From NCBI GenBank assembly GCA_013416795.1, contig RQSC01000314.1, forward strand, positions 79,251 through 116,000: 36,750 bases of DNA, written 5' to 3'. Shown one piece after another: positions 1-8,319 of this stretch (positions are counted from its first letter, which is position 1; each line of letters begins with the position of its first letter). The notes beneath the pieces are model-generated. The model did not search any database. It was not told where the DNA came from and saw only the letters and a program-made list of their open reading frames with translations. A program made the position numbers and the translations under genes. The DNA comes from Prasinococcaceae sp. CCMP 1430. Taxonomy: Eukaryota; Prasinodermophyta; Palmophyllophyceae; Prasinococcales; Prasinococcaceae.

Positions 1-6
1 CGCCAT
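1..6 (-). CDS. Possible start codon of a minus-strand gene cut by the window edge
   Basis: Only ATG GCG is visible, read on the minus strand from position 6. I note it because the same GCCACA/GCGCGCG element that precedes other genes here lies just upstream of it at 31-45 in the right orientation, with no other ATG between. The protein cannot be identified. This is an inference from promoter context only. Confidence 0.2.
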
Positions 7-30
7 CGCGCGCGCGCGCGCGCGGCACAC

Positions 31-45
31 GCGCGCGCTGTGGCG
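31..45 (-). promoter_or_regulatory. GCCACA/GCGCGCG core-promoter-like element
   Basis: Minus-strand reading is CGCCACAGCGCGCGC, about 30 nt upstream of an ATG at 6. It matches the elements upstream of the glycosyltransferase (8251) and NAA60 (24614) genes almost base for base. Confidence 0.3.
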
Positions 46-198
46 AGGCGGCGCCGTGCCGTGCGTCAACACACGCACGCGCCCACGCACGTGCGCACGT
101 GCGCACGCACGCAGCGCACGGCTGTGTCTCCCATGAGCAGCACTGCCGCACGCACAGGTGCGGCCTACGTGTGTCGACCTACGCCCGCCTGCACAGTC

Positions 199-483
199 CC
201 TGACCTGCGTTTGCGTGCATTTTTGGTTTGACCTGCATTCGCGTGCATTTTCTGACGTGCCCTGATGCGCTTCGGCGCTGCTTTGACCTGCGTTTGCGTG
301 CATTTTGGTTTGACCTGCATTCGCGTGCATTTTCTTCCCGATGTTGATGTCCTCGACGTTTGACCTGCGTTTGCGTGCATTTTTGTTTGACCTTATTTTG
401 CGTGCATTTTCGTATGCGCTTCGGCGCTGCTTTGACCTGCGTTTGCGTGCATTTTTGGTTTGACCTTCTTTTGCGTGCATTTT
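199..483. repeat. Minisatellite of eight TGACCTGCGTTTGCGTGCATTTT-like units in four pairs
   Basis: Eight copies of a unit of about 23-25 nt, each starting TGACC and ending GCGTGCATTTT, begin near 201, 230, 284, 312, 361, 389, 433 and 462. They come in pairs: an A unit (tgcgtttgcgtg) followed by a variable B unit (tgcattcgcgtg, ttattttgcgtg or ttcttttgcgtg). The spacer atgcgcttcggcgctgct recurs at 265 and 414, so part of the array is itself a 149-nt duplication. It is AT-richer than its surroundings and lies in the presumed intergenic space upstream of the gene at 801. The open frames across it are low-complexity by-products of the repeat. Confidence 0.85.
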
Positions 484-719
484 GGGCGGCGGCCTGCGGC
501 AGCGCCGGCGGCGCCGTTAAGAGCAGCGTTGGCGCCGTCGTCGGCGCCGTCGGGCTGCTCAGGGAGGAGGGTGGCGGGGGTGAAGGAGGGGAAGAGGTGA
601 AGCGGTTGCCGCTGTAGTCGCGGATGCGTGTGGGGCACGGTGTGCGCGGAAGGTGTGCGATCCGAGGAGATGGGGGTGTCTCGCTTCGGCGTGGGGCGCG
701 ATGGCGCGCGCGGGCGGAT

Positions 720-738
720 GCGCCACACACCGCGCGCG
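720..738 (+). promoter_or_regulatory. GCCACA/GCGCGCG core-promoter-like element of the hydroquinone reductase gene
   Basis: Reads GCGCCACACACCGCGCGCG, 63 nt upstream of the ATG chosen at 801. The same string with CACACACC occurs at 3763-3781 (minus) and 29781-29797 (plus). Function is inferred from recurrence only. Confidence 0.45.
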
Positions 739-800
739 GGGGCGGGTGGCGCATGCGGGCGTGCCTGGCAGGGCGAGCGACGCGCGCGAGGCGGGGGGGG

Positions 801-2025
801 ATGTCGGCGTTGATGACGGCGATGGCGAAGGGCGGCGGGGCGGCAGATGCGGGCGCGCGCACGGCCGTTGACGAGTGAGTGCGCGCGCGCGCGCGCGCGG
901 CCGCCAGCTGCGCAGCAGCGGCGCATCTGTCCCCGCGCTCCTCCCTCCCCCCTTCCCCCCCCCCCGCTTCTTGCGCGCAAGAGCTGACGCGCGATCGCGC
1001 GGCCGACGCGCGAGCGCAGGGTGGGCGTCAAGGGGGAGTTCAAGCGCACGGCCGGCGTGCACCGCAATGTGGTGTGCGCCGACGGGGACTACCCTCCCGC
1101 CGCGGGCCGCTACCACCTGTACGTCGCGCTCGCTTGCCCGTGGGCGGACGGCTGCCTGACGTCGCTGTACTTTAAGGGGCTTGAGGACGCCATCGGCGTG
1201 TCCATCGTGCACCCGACGTGGTGTGCCACGCGGCCGGGCGTCGACGAGCACTGCGGATGGCAGTTCAAAAGCCCGGGCGACGCGGCGGTGGCCAACCCTG
1301 CCGGCCACGGCGCCAACGAGTGCGACGACGCGCTGGTGCCAGACACGGTCAATGGCTGTGCCACCGTGCGCGAGCTGTACGAGCTCGCCAAGGACACCGG
1401 CGGCAAGTACAGCACGCCTGTTTTGTGGGACAAGGAGACCTCCACGATCGTCTCGAACGAGTCGCTCGATATACTGCGCTCGTTCGACTCTGCGTTCGAT
1501 GAGTTCGCGAAGTGCCCCGACGCTCGCCTCTTCCCGAGCGACGAGGCGCTCGCCAAGGAGCTCGACGAGCTCAATGAGACCCTCGTCTATCCCAAGGTGA
1601 ACAATGGCGTGTACCGCTGCGGTTTCGCGCGCACGCAGGAGGCGTACGACGCGGCCGTGGGTGAGCTGTTCGGCGCGCTCGATGCGCTCGAGGAGCGCCT
1701 GGCCACGCGGCGCTACCTGGGTGGCGACAACTTCAGCTGGCTGGACATGCGCCTCTTTCACACGCTCGTGCGCTTCGATCCGGTGTACATCACCTACTTC
1801 AAGACGAACGTGCGGCGTCTGGTCGACTACCCGGCGCTGCTCGGGTACACGCGCGAGCTGTACCAGATGCCGGCACTGCGGCGCGCCATCAACATGCGCC
1901 ACATCAAGATGCACTACTTCACGAGCCACCCGGTCCTCAACACGTTCGGCATCGTGCCCGCGTACGACGGGCCGGACCTCGATGCGCCGCACGGCCGCGA
2001 GGGCGTCGGCGGCGGCGGGCAGTAG
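801..2025 (+). CDS. Glutathionyl-hydroquinone reductase (ECM4/Xi-class GST), two exons
   Basis: The enzyme reduces glutathionyl-(hydro)quinones using glutathione and belongs to the Xi-class glutathione transferases (YqjG/ECM4 family). The diagnostic CPWA motif follows YHLYVALA at residues 64-67, with Cys64 as the catalytic thiol. The thioredoxin-like part continues through KYSTPVLWD and IVSNESLDILR. The all-helical C-domain carries YRCGFARTQEAYD, RYLGGDNFSWLDMRLF and the family-typical NMRHIKMHYF. The protein is 359 aa, normal for the family. The frame near 1021 has only a GTG, but CAG/G at 1017-1020 is a good splice acceptor. An upstream exon 801-874 ends in a GTGAGT donor at 875 and joins in phase (intron 875-1019, 145 nt), giving the junction TAVDE-VGVKGEFKRT. 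The family's N-terminal GxFxR segment then sits correctly. ATG 813 is an alternative start. The gene overlaps the 3' end of the minus-strand frame ending at 1937. Confidence 0.9.
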
Positions 2026-3849
2026 AGAGCACAACGTCCGTTGCACCTGCGGGCGCGGCGCGGCTGCGCGCGTTCCACGCCGTGGCACGAACGAGCGAGG
2101 CCACGTCTCGCTCTGTGTATAAAAAATAATTGACCACACGTACATGCGCCCCCTCAGCCCGGTACGCCGGCGCCGCACACACGCGCGCGGCGCGCGGCGC
2201 ACACGCCGCTCCGAGATGCGTCGCGGCCTCCTGGTTGATCCGGAAGGAGCCACAGTACTCTCTGAGCTGCTCAAGGAAGTCCACGCTGGGCGGCTCCTTC
2301 GGCTGCGGCACCCTGTGCGCGTCCTCCCTCGCGATCTCCCCCATATAGAAATGCGACAGGAAGAGGAAGGACTCGCGCGAGGCGTGATACACCTCGAAGA
2401 ACCTCGAACAGTCAAGGTTGAGCGCCTGGCCGGGGATGATGGTCGAGCCGCCCGGATGCTCGGGCAGCCAGCGCGTGACGTCCAGCACCATGCCGTCGAG
2501 GATGAGCCAGCACTCGCCGCCGCCCGAGTTTTTGGCCACCACCTCGTCGAAGCCGTACTCGCGCACGCGCGTGGAGAACTCGCCCTTCCGGCGCGCGCAC
2601 AGCTCGGAAAGCGAGCGCAGCGACAGGGCGTCCGCGGCCGCCGCCATGGCTGGGAGCAGCGTGAGTGGAAAGTCGTATGCATCGGCCCGCTCCATGGCCT
2701 CGCTCTCCAGGTATAGCAGCACGCGATCGAAGGTGGGGCAGTCCACGTCAACGTTGACCTCGATCGGATCGGGCGACGCGTCGCGCACCGCCTGCGTGAG
2801 CGCGATGCACGGCCGCAGAAGCGCCTTCTTCACGGGAAAGAACTCGCCGTCCGATGTGTACACATGTACGCGCGTTGCTGCACGCCGCGCGCCCCCCTGC
2901 TGCTGCTTTTGCTGCCTGCCGCCGTGCCAGCCGTCGGCGCTCTCCGCGTTGGCCTCGAGCACCACGCCGCCCCCCGGCGCGACGAGGCGGATGGCAGTGG
3001 TCGCGGTGAACCGCCCGCGGAAGCAGTGGTAGAGCGGCTCCTCCTCGCGCTCGTCCTCGCCCATGTTGTTGACTTCGGACACTCGCAAGCGGAGCAGCGG
3101 GCCGTCGCCCGGGCACGGGAGCAGCAGGAGCTCGTTGGTGGCAAACACGCGGCCGAAGAAGCGCTTGCGGAACATCGCCGCGACGGCAGACGCGTCCACG
3201 CAGGGCGTGCTGCCAGCATCGCCCCGAGTGGTGGGGGGACACGAGCCGTTTCTGGCAGCATCGCCGCCGCCCCCTCCCTCGCCTTTTGCGCTCTCCCTCG
3301 CGTCCTCTTCCGCGGCCGCCGTGTGCGCGAAGACCTCGAGGGTAATGTCCGCCAGATCGAACTCGTGCGGCGGCGGGGGCGTGTATTCAGCAATCGTAGC
3401 CAGCTGGTCGGTGGCCAGGCGCAGGTTGTAGCGCGTGTCCTCCCCGAGCGCAATGCGCCCCCTCTCAACGCCGCTCCCGTCTCCCCTCACAGCGACGCAG
3501 CGCGCGACGGCGTCGCTGCCAGCGTCGGTCGCCTTCTCCCCCGCGCGCTGCACCAGGCACGGCGCAAGCGGCGCGACTCCTTCCTCGACGTCTTCCGCAC
3601 GCACCACGGCGCAGCCGGCCTCGCACGCCGCGCGCGCCTCGTCCGAGAGCGGCCGAGAGCCGCGCGCGCGCCCGACGCGCTCGGCGGCGACCACGCGCAG
3701 CTGCGACGAGCGCGCGGCGGCAGGAGGGTCGGAGCGGGAGGAGCGGCGCCAGGCGCGCCGCGCGCGCGCGGTGTGTGGCGCGGCGGCGGCTGAGCGGGCC
3801 TTCCCGAACCCCAAAAAGCTGCGGAGCCTCAGTCGGCCGCCACTCGCAT
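1937..3849 (-). CDS. NSF-N-like + SKP1/BTB-like + cytochrome b5 multidomain protein
   Basis: Three regions are visible in order. (1) About 3690-3000: a stretch resembling the N domain of NSF/Sec18, with RGRIALGEDTRYNLRL, DLADITLEVF, MFRKRFFGRVFATNELLLL and LLRLRVSEVNNM matching the spacing of the NSF N-domain subdomains; no AAA domain follows. (2) About 2870-2580: a SKP1/BTB-like fold, VHVYTSDGEFFPVKKALL then FDRVLLYLESEAM and AAAADALSLRSLSELCARR. (3) About 2560-2330: a cytochrome b5 domain with heme ligand HPGG (2447-2458) and second His in EVYHASRESFLFL. Linkers are Gln- or Gly-rich. The start is unresolved. The in-frame ATGs are at 4012 and above, inside the divergent MATE gene. An ATG at 3849 joins in phase if a 133-nt intron (3711-3843, GTGGCG to GCAG) is removed, leaving a six-nt coding first exon. 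The last 90 or so codons, which overlap the neighbour, look non-coding in composition. Confidence 0.6.
3763..3781 (-). promoter_or_regulatory. GCCACA/GCGCGCG element, minus strand
   Basis: Minus strand reads GCGCCACACACCGCGCGCG, identical to 720-738 for 19 nt. It lies 50-70 nt upstream of the first conserved residues of the minus-strand NSF-N-like protein, so it may mark that gene's promoter. Confidence 0.4.
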
Positions 3850-3861
3850 CACACCTCGTAG

Positions 3862-3880
3862 TGCCACACGCGCGCGTGCG
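3862..3880 (+). promoter_or_regulatory. GCCACA/GCGCGCG element, plus strand (MATE side)
   Basis: Reads TGCCACACGCGCGCGTGCG on the plus strand, about 80 nt from the minus-strand element at 3763. Together they would define a divergent promoter for the flanking pair. A CA-rich simple-sequence tract follows at 3886-3936. Confidence 0.35.
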
Positions 3881-4082
3881 CGCGCACACACAGGCACACA
3901 CACACACCACAGAGCCCACAGCACACAGCACCACACAGGCCCGTCCCGATAGCAGCCGTGGCGCGGCTGCGAGGGGCGGTGCTGGAGGTCCCACGCGCGC
4001 GCGCCGTCCCATCCTGCGGGCGGCGGGGTGCGGCGCGTGGCGGCGCGCGACGCCGAACTCCCCCCCCGCGTCCCCGCCGCCG

Positions 4083-5444
4083 GGTGCGCGGCCGCCGGCG
4101 ACGCTGGGCGACCTGCGGGCGTTCGCCGTGCCGGCGCTCGGGGTGGTCCTCGTGGCGCCGGTGATGTCGCTCGCGGACACGCTTTGCGTGGCGATGGCGG
4201 AGAGCGGCTGCTCCCCTGCCGCCGCCGGGCTGGGCGTGGCGGCTTTGGGCCCGAACAGCGCGGTGTTCGCGGCGGTCGCGCAGGCGTTCTCGGCCTTCAC
4301 CACGGTGACGGTAGCGCTCGTGGCGAGGGCGAAGGCGAGGGGCGACGCGAAAGCGGCGGCGAGCGCGGCAGAGACGTCTCTGTGGCTGGCTGCTATCGTC
4401 GGGGCCGCGGTCGGGCTGTTCCTGTGTTGCTTTGCACATCCAGTGCTGGAGGTGCTCGCGACGCCCGCGGCCGTTTTCGAGGAGGCGCGCGCCTACCTGC
4501 TCGTGCGGGCGCTCTCGCTGCCCGCGCTGCTGGTGCACACGGTCGCATCGGCGGTATGCATTGCGCTGGGGGACCCGCGGACGCCGCTCGTCACCTCGGT
4601 GGCGGCTGCGGCGCTGAATCTGGCCCTGGACGGCGGGCTGGTCCTGTGGCCGCTGCGACTCGGCGCGGTCGGGGCGGCATGGGCCACGCTGGCGGCGACG
4701 GTCTTCGGCGCGGTGCTGCTCGTGCGGCGAGCGACGACGGTTGTCGGGGCGAAGTGGCCGCCGGCACGACCGGCGTGGGTGCAGGCGAGGCCATTCCTCG
4801 CTGCGAACGGCGTCTTGCAGGTCCGCAACGCCGCGCTGATGGCGTCCGTGTCGCTGATGACAGCGGCCGCCGCGACGCTGGGGACGGCTGTGTTAGCCTT
4901 GCACCAGCTGCTGTACAGCATCCTGAGCGTCGCGCAGTTCCTGCCGGAGCCGGTCTCGCAGTCCGTGCAGGCGCACCTGACGGGACTTTCGAAAGACGAG
5001 GGTGAGGTGAGCATGGAGGAGGCGGCCGAGATCCGGGCGGGCGCGCGCCTGCACTTGACGGCGGCGGCGATGGTTGGGGCTTTGAGCTTCGTTGGCTGCA
5101 TCGTGGCGACTCGTCTGCTGCCGCTCCCCGGAACAGCTGAGCTTCTCGGCTCGGGGGCTGTGGGCACCGCCCCCGAGCGCCTCGCGCTCGCGTCCGGCCT
5201 CCTCGCGCTCGTGTGTGTCTCTGACGGCCTCGTTCTTGCGTCGGGATGGCTCCGATTCGCAGCCGCGAGCCAGGTCGCCGTCCTCGTCCCCGTCGCGCTC
5301 GCGTTGGCGCATGCCACCGATCTCAGTGACGTATGGAGCGGGATGATACTCTTCCAGGCCGGCCGGCTGCTGCTCAACATCCTGGCGGGCCTCTGGGCGA
5401 GGACGTACCGTCGTCGGCGAGGCATGCCCACACCCTCCTCCTGA
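4083..5444 (+). CDS. MATE-family efflux transporter, 5' end uncertain
   Basis: A polytopic membrane protein of the MATE (DinF/EDS5-like) class, expected to export organic compounds by cation antiport. TM1 carries the family signature AFAVPALGVVLVAPVMSLADT (cited here in part). Further hydrophobic segments follow at regular spacing: SLWLAAIVGAAVGLFL, LLVHTVASAVCIALGD followed by the MATE-typical PRTPL, LVTSVAAAALNLALD, WATLAATVFGAVLLV, LMASVSLMTAAAATLGT and others, about twelve in all, ending in a basic tail (RTYRRRRG). The frame is open from 3435, but there is no plus-strand ATG in any frame between 3453 and 4164. ATG 4164 lies inside conserved TM1. I therefore give only the conserved part. 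An upstream spliced exon, a near-cognate start or the overlapping ATG 3453 are the options. The poorly conserved Arg/Ala-rich lead could be an organelle transit peptide. Confidence 0.75.
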   Translation, partial: GARPPATLGDLRAFAVPALGVVLVAPVMSLADTLCVAMAESGCSPAAAGLGVAALGPNSAVFAAVAQAFSAFTTVTVALVARAKARGDAKAAASAAETSLWLAAIVGAAVGLFLCCFAHPVLEVLATPAAVFEEARAYLLVRALSLPALLVHTVASAVCIALGDPRTPLVTSVAAAALNLALDGGLVLWPLRLGAVGAAWATLAATVFGAVLLVRRATTVVGAKWPPARPAWVQARPFLAANGVLQVRNAALMASVSLMTAAAATLGTAVLALHQLLYSILSVAQFLPEPVSQSVQAHLTGLSKDEGEVSMEEAAEIRAGARLHLTAAAMVGALSFVGCIVATRLLPLPGTAELLGSGAVGTAPERLALASGLLALVCVSDGLVLASGWLRFAAASQVAVLVPVALALAHATDLSDVWSGMILFQAGRLLLNILAGLWARTYRRRRGMPTPSS

Positions 5445-5568
5445 CCAGGAGCAAGCCACCACTGGCTGGCACGGCGACCATTGGATGCGCGGAGTACGCG
5501 AACCCACTCACAGCACGACATGCATTCTCGCTGGCACACCTGTCTCTAGAGCTGTATTATTCTCCATT

Positions 5569-5574
5569 TGTACA
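5569..5574. terminator. TGTACA in the MATE/sulfotransferase convergent 3' region
   Basis: The palindrome lies in the 175-nt gap between the converging stops at 5444 and 5620. The same hexamer sits in three other 3' intergenic regions here (10863, 30880, 34624). A role in 3' end formation is inference. Confidence 0.25.
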
Positions 5575-5619
5575 TACTACAAAGGCGTTCCCGCCGTGCT
5601 CAGTAGTATCGTCTTTGTC

Positions 5620-7724
5620 TTACTCTTGGATGAATCGGCGCAGAGCGTCCGTCTTGCCCGCGATAAGTTTCTCACCGATAAAGTTCTGCGCGCGCACGAG
5701 CGCCGCATTGCGCAGGCTGGCCTTTGTGCATGGCATTTCGAGCATCGGATCGTCGGTGACGGCCGCGCAGGTGATGAGATCGGCGGCGGGCGGCGCGTGA
5801 GCTGGGTTCACCACATTGGTGGGCCAAGTGACGTGGTGGCCGTCGACCATCCAGCGATAGGCCGAATCTCCCAGTTGCTCCTCAATGAGCACGCGCGTGA
5901 ACGCCCCGTGCTCCTCTTCGATCGCCGACAGGTTGCCCTGCCACTCGGCCGAGTCCATGAAGAACTCCGACTCGTGGTAAGGAACCCCGCAGTGGGTCTG
6001 CGCGCGAGGTACAGCGAGATGTGGAGTGTCAGTGTGCGTGGGCAGTGTGCTAGGTTGAGCGGACTTGCAGGCCGGCCTGCGTGGGCGACACAACGAAGAG
6101 CACACCGAATGCGCACGCACATCGGAGTGGAGCTCGACCATCCTGTCGAGCGCATCCGGCGCCAGCAGGCCTTCGAGCGCGAACGCGCGCGCCACTCGCA
6201 GCGTCAGCGGCTCGGGCACGTGCCCAATCTCCCCGGCGATCACTTGTGCGAAATCTATCGGAACAACGCGCAAACCAAGGCTCATCGCGGCCTCCAGTCC
6301 CTCCTCGAACATCTCATCCTCCGACTGCAGCGAGCGCTCGAGGCCTGCGAGCCTCGACAGGGTCACGTAGATGTTCTTGTCCGTCGACGCGAGGGCTTCG
6401 TGCGAAGGATCGTGCCACTGCCACGTCTTGATATCGCGCTGTCCGCGACCTGGCTTGCCAATGGACTTGACTTCGCCGAGCTGCAGCAAGCCCTTGTTAC
6501 AAAAGTCAGTGTCGTCGCTGGGCACGCCTGCCGCCGTGGCAGCGTCGGCCACGACCTTGGGGCACTCCACCATCTTTCCGTTGTTCAATTTTATGGTCTT
6601 TTTGCGACGAAAGCACCCTGACGCCATTTCGCAGCTCGAGAGCTCCCTGTGCAGGGTATTCTGTCTCGTCTGCGTGAGCACAACGCGCACGCCAGCAGCC
6701 TTGGCCGAGAGCATTACCTCGCGAGGCGTACGATGGTAGACGGCTGCATCAAGCCCGTGGGTGTGCATTGGCTTGATGTGCGTGACGAAGTACTTCCCGC
6801 CCTCCGCGGCGCGGCGCGCGCACTCGCGCAGGCCCGCGGGGCTGCCAAAATCAGTGCCTTGCGACCCTTCCTTTCGGCCGTTGCAGTACTCGAATTGCAC
6901 CTTGCGCCCGACGCCAGCTGCGACGCTCGCGTTGGCGCTCTGCACGTCCGTGAAGATGTCGTCGGCGCTCGCGTACTTGGCCATCGCGTACGCGCGATCG
7001 GTGGCGTCCAGGGCGCACCTCGCCGCGCCCAGGTGCCTGGTGGGCTTCGCGGCCTTGGCCCCCGCGTGCTCTGGCCCGCCATCTTGCAGGTCTCCCTCGA
7101 CATAGTCCCCGCCGTCGGCATCATCCATCATTGCGGCTCGTGCCGCCTGCGCCTCGGCGTCGCTGCCCTTCAAACGCTCGGCGCGGCCCGAGGCGGCCGC
7201 CTTTGCAGCGGCTCGTTCGGCCTGCTCCCGAAGCTCCTTGCGCTTGGCGGCGTACTTTTCCGGGTTCAGGGCCTCGTCGAGCACGTCGTGGGTCACGTGG
7301 GGAAACGAGAATTGCGTGCCACTCCGCCCGTGAGCCCACATGAGCACGCCCACACCTGGCGCGCGAACCTGCCCCTTTCGCGCGGTACGCGCGTCGGCGG
7401 CCCCGCCTGTCCAGCGCCGCGTAGCTGCAGACATGGCGGCGGCAACCAGGCGCGGTCGCGCGGTCGCGCTGATGTCAGGCAGGGCCGAGGCGATCGCAAA
7501 CGCGCACAATAGCACACGACACAGACACGGGCTGGTCCTCAGAGCGCTGCTCGTGGGGCGATGCAGTGCAATCGCGCACCTGGGTCGCCACCAATCCTCA
7601 TCAGCTTCCTGCCGCCAGCCTGAGAGCCGCTGACATCCGCCTTGGCCAGCACGGCGGCGGCGGCCGTCGCCACGGCGAGCAGCAGCAGCGCCGCGCGCCG
7701 CGCGCCGCGCCAGCCTCCCTGCAT
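5620..7724 (-). CDS. Sulfotransferase-like type II membrane protein, three exons
   Basis: Probable Golgi-lumen transfer of sulfate from PAPS, acceptor unknown. Exon 1 (7724-7580) starts at an ATG and encodes a signal anchor, RRAALLLLAVATAAAAVLA. Its donor (CAG/GTGCGC, intron 7579-7356) joins in phase to exon 2, placing VGVLMWAHGRSGTQFS right after the stem. HGRSGTQ fits the 5'-phosphosulfate loop, and GVRVVLTQTRQNTLHRELSS fits the 3'-phosphate-binding strand with R..N and S. KYFVTHIKP is the preceding strand. A second intron (6120-5998, GTGCGT to GCGCAG) is 123 nt, a multiple of three without stops, so the frame reads through it as 41 Ser/Thr/His/Arg-rich residues. The spliced product is 585 aa. 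An Ala/Glu/Lys-rich helical insert follows the P-loop. It diverges from the glycosyltransferase gene. The family is distant, so the exact class is unsure. Confidence 0.7.
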
Positions 7725-7910
7725 GGCCGCTCCGAGCTCTCGGCCGATAACTCCTCCGGCCCGAACCCTCAAACCACCAAAACAAGCAAGAGGCCCGCAG
7801 CGTTTGCGCTCGTGCGCGCCCGCGCCGCGCGCGCCCGCGCCGCGGGGACCGCGGTGGGCGGCAGCCGCGGGGCCTCTCGCGGTGGGGGGAGCCTCCGAGC
7901 GGGCCGCGCG

Positions 7911-7932
7911 GCGCGCGCGCGTGCTGTGGCGC
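7911..7932 (-). promoter_or_regulatory. GCCACA/GCGCGCG element upstream of the sulfotransferase-like gene
   Basis: Minus strand reads GCGCCACAGCACGCGCGCGC, about 190 nt upstream of the ATG at 7724. One base differs from the core of the glycosyltransferase element. Confidence 0.4.
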
Positions 7933-8250
7933 GTCGCCGGCCCGGCGCCGGGCGTCAACACCCCCTCCCCGCGCTCGAAGCGTCGCAAAAATCCGGCGGT
8001 CTGCGTCACTTTCAATCCTTTTCCGCCGAATCATGCTCATTAATTCGACCTCGATCCCAGCTTTGAACACCGTCAAATAGCCACCCCCACCCAAAAGTCG
8101 TCGCGCGTCAAACATTGACATTGACGGCGGTGCTAAAAAAATGCGAACCCTTTGTGATGTAACCCGAATGAAAAATTGAAACCTCATCGCACGGCTCGAA
8201 CATGGGAAAAAAATCGGGCCGCTGCAGACAGACGCGGGCGACGAGCAATC
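7933..8250. other. AT-rich divergent intergenic region
   Basis: No gene is seen. After GC-rich flanks it holds an AT-rich block (8010-8215) with TTTTCCGCCGAA (8019-8030), CATTAATTC (8038-8046), short A runs and TTGAAACCTCATCG (8176-8189). The first two occur in the same order between TRRAP and NAA60 (TTTTCGCCGAA, then CATTAATTC at 24454). The last recurs with two changes at 32156. It is probably the shared regulatory region of the divergent pair. Confidence 0.4.
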
Positions 8251-8270
8251 GCGCCACAGCGCGCGCGGCG
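8251..8270 (+). promoter_or_regulatory. GCCACA/GCGCGCG element of the glycosyltransferase gene
   Basis: Reads GCGCCACAGCGCGCGCGGCG, 50 nt upstream of the ATG at 8320. The first 17 bases are identical to those at 24614, upstream of NAA60. Confidence 0.45.
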
Positions 8271-8319
8271 TGTGCGCCCGCCAGAGCCCCGCCGAACGGG
8301 CCCTCGCCCGCGGGCTCTC

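Noticed and set aside
199-483. CRISPR-like regular repeats
   Set aside because: Units nearly abut, spacers are not unique and the host is eukaryotic; it is a minisatellite.
1021-2025. Hydroquinone reductase starting at GTG 1021
   Set aside because: A eukaryotic gene would not be expected to start at GTG; a CAG acceptor directly precedes it and an in-phase exon with an ATG and a GTGAGT donor lies upstream.
559-2751. Long minus-strand frame of 730 codons opposite the hydroquinone reductase
   Set aside because: Arg/Ala-rich composition without domains; a shadow frame typical of GC-rich coding DNA that spans two real genes on different frames.
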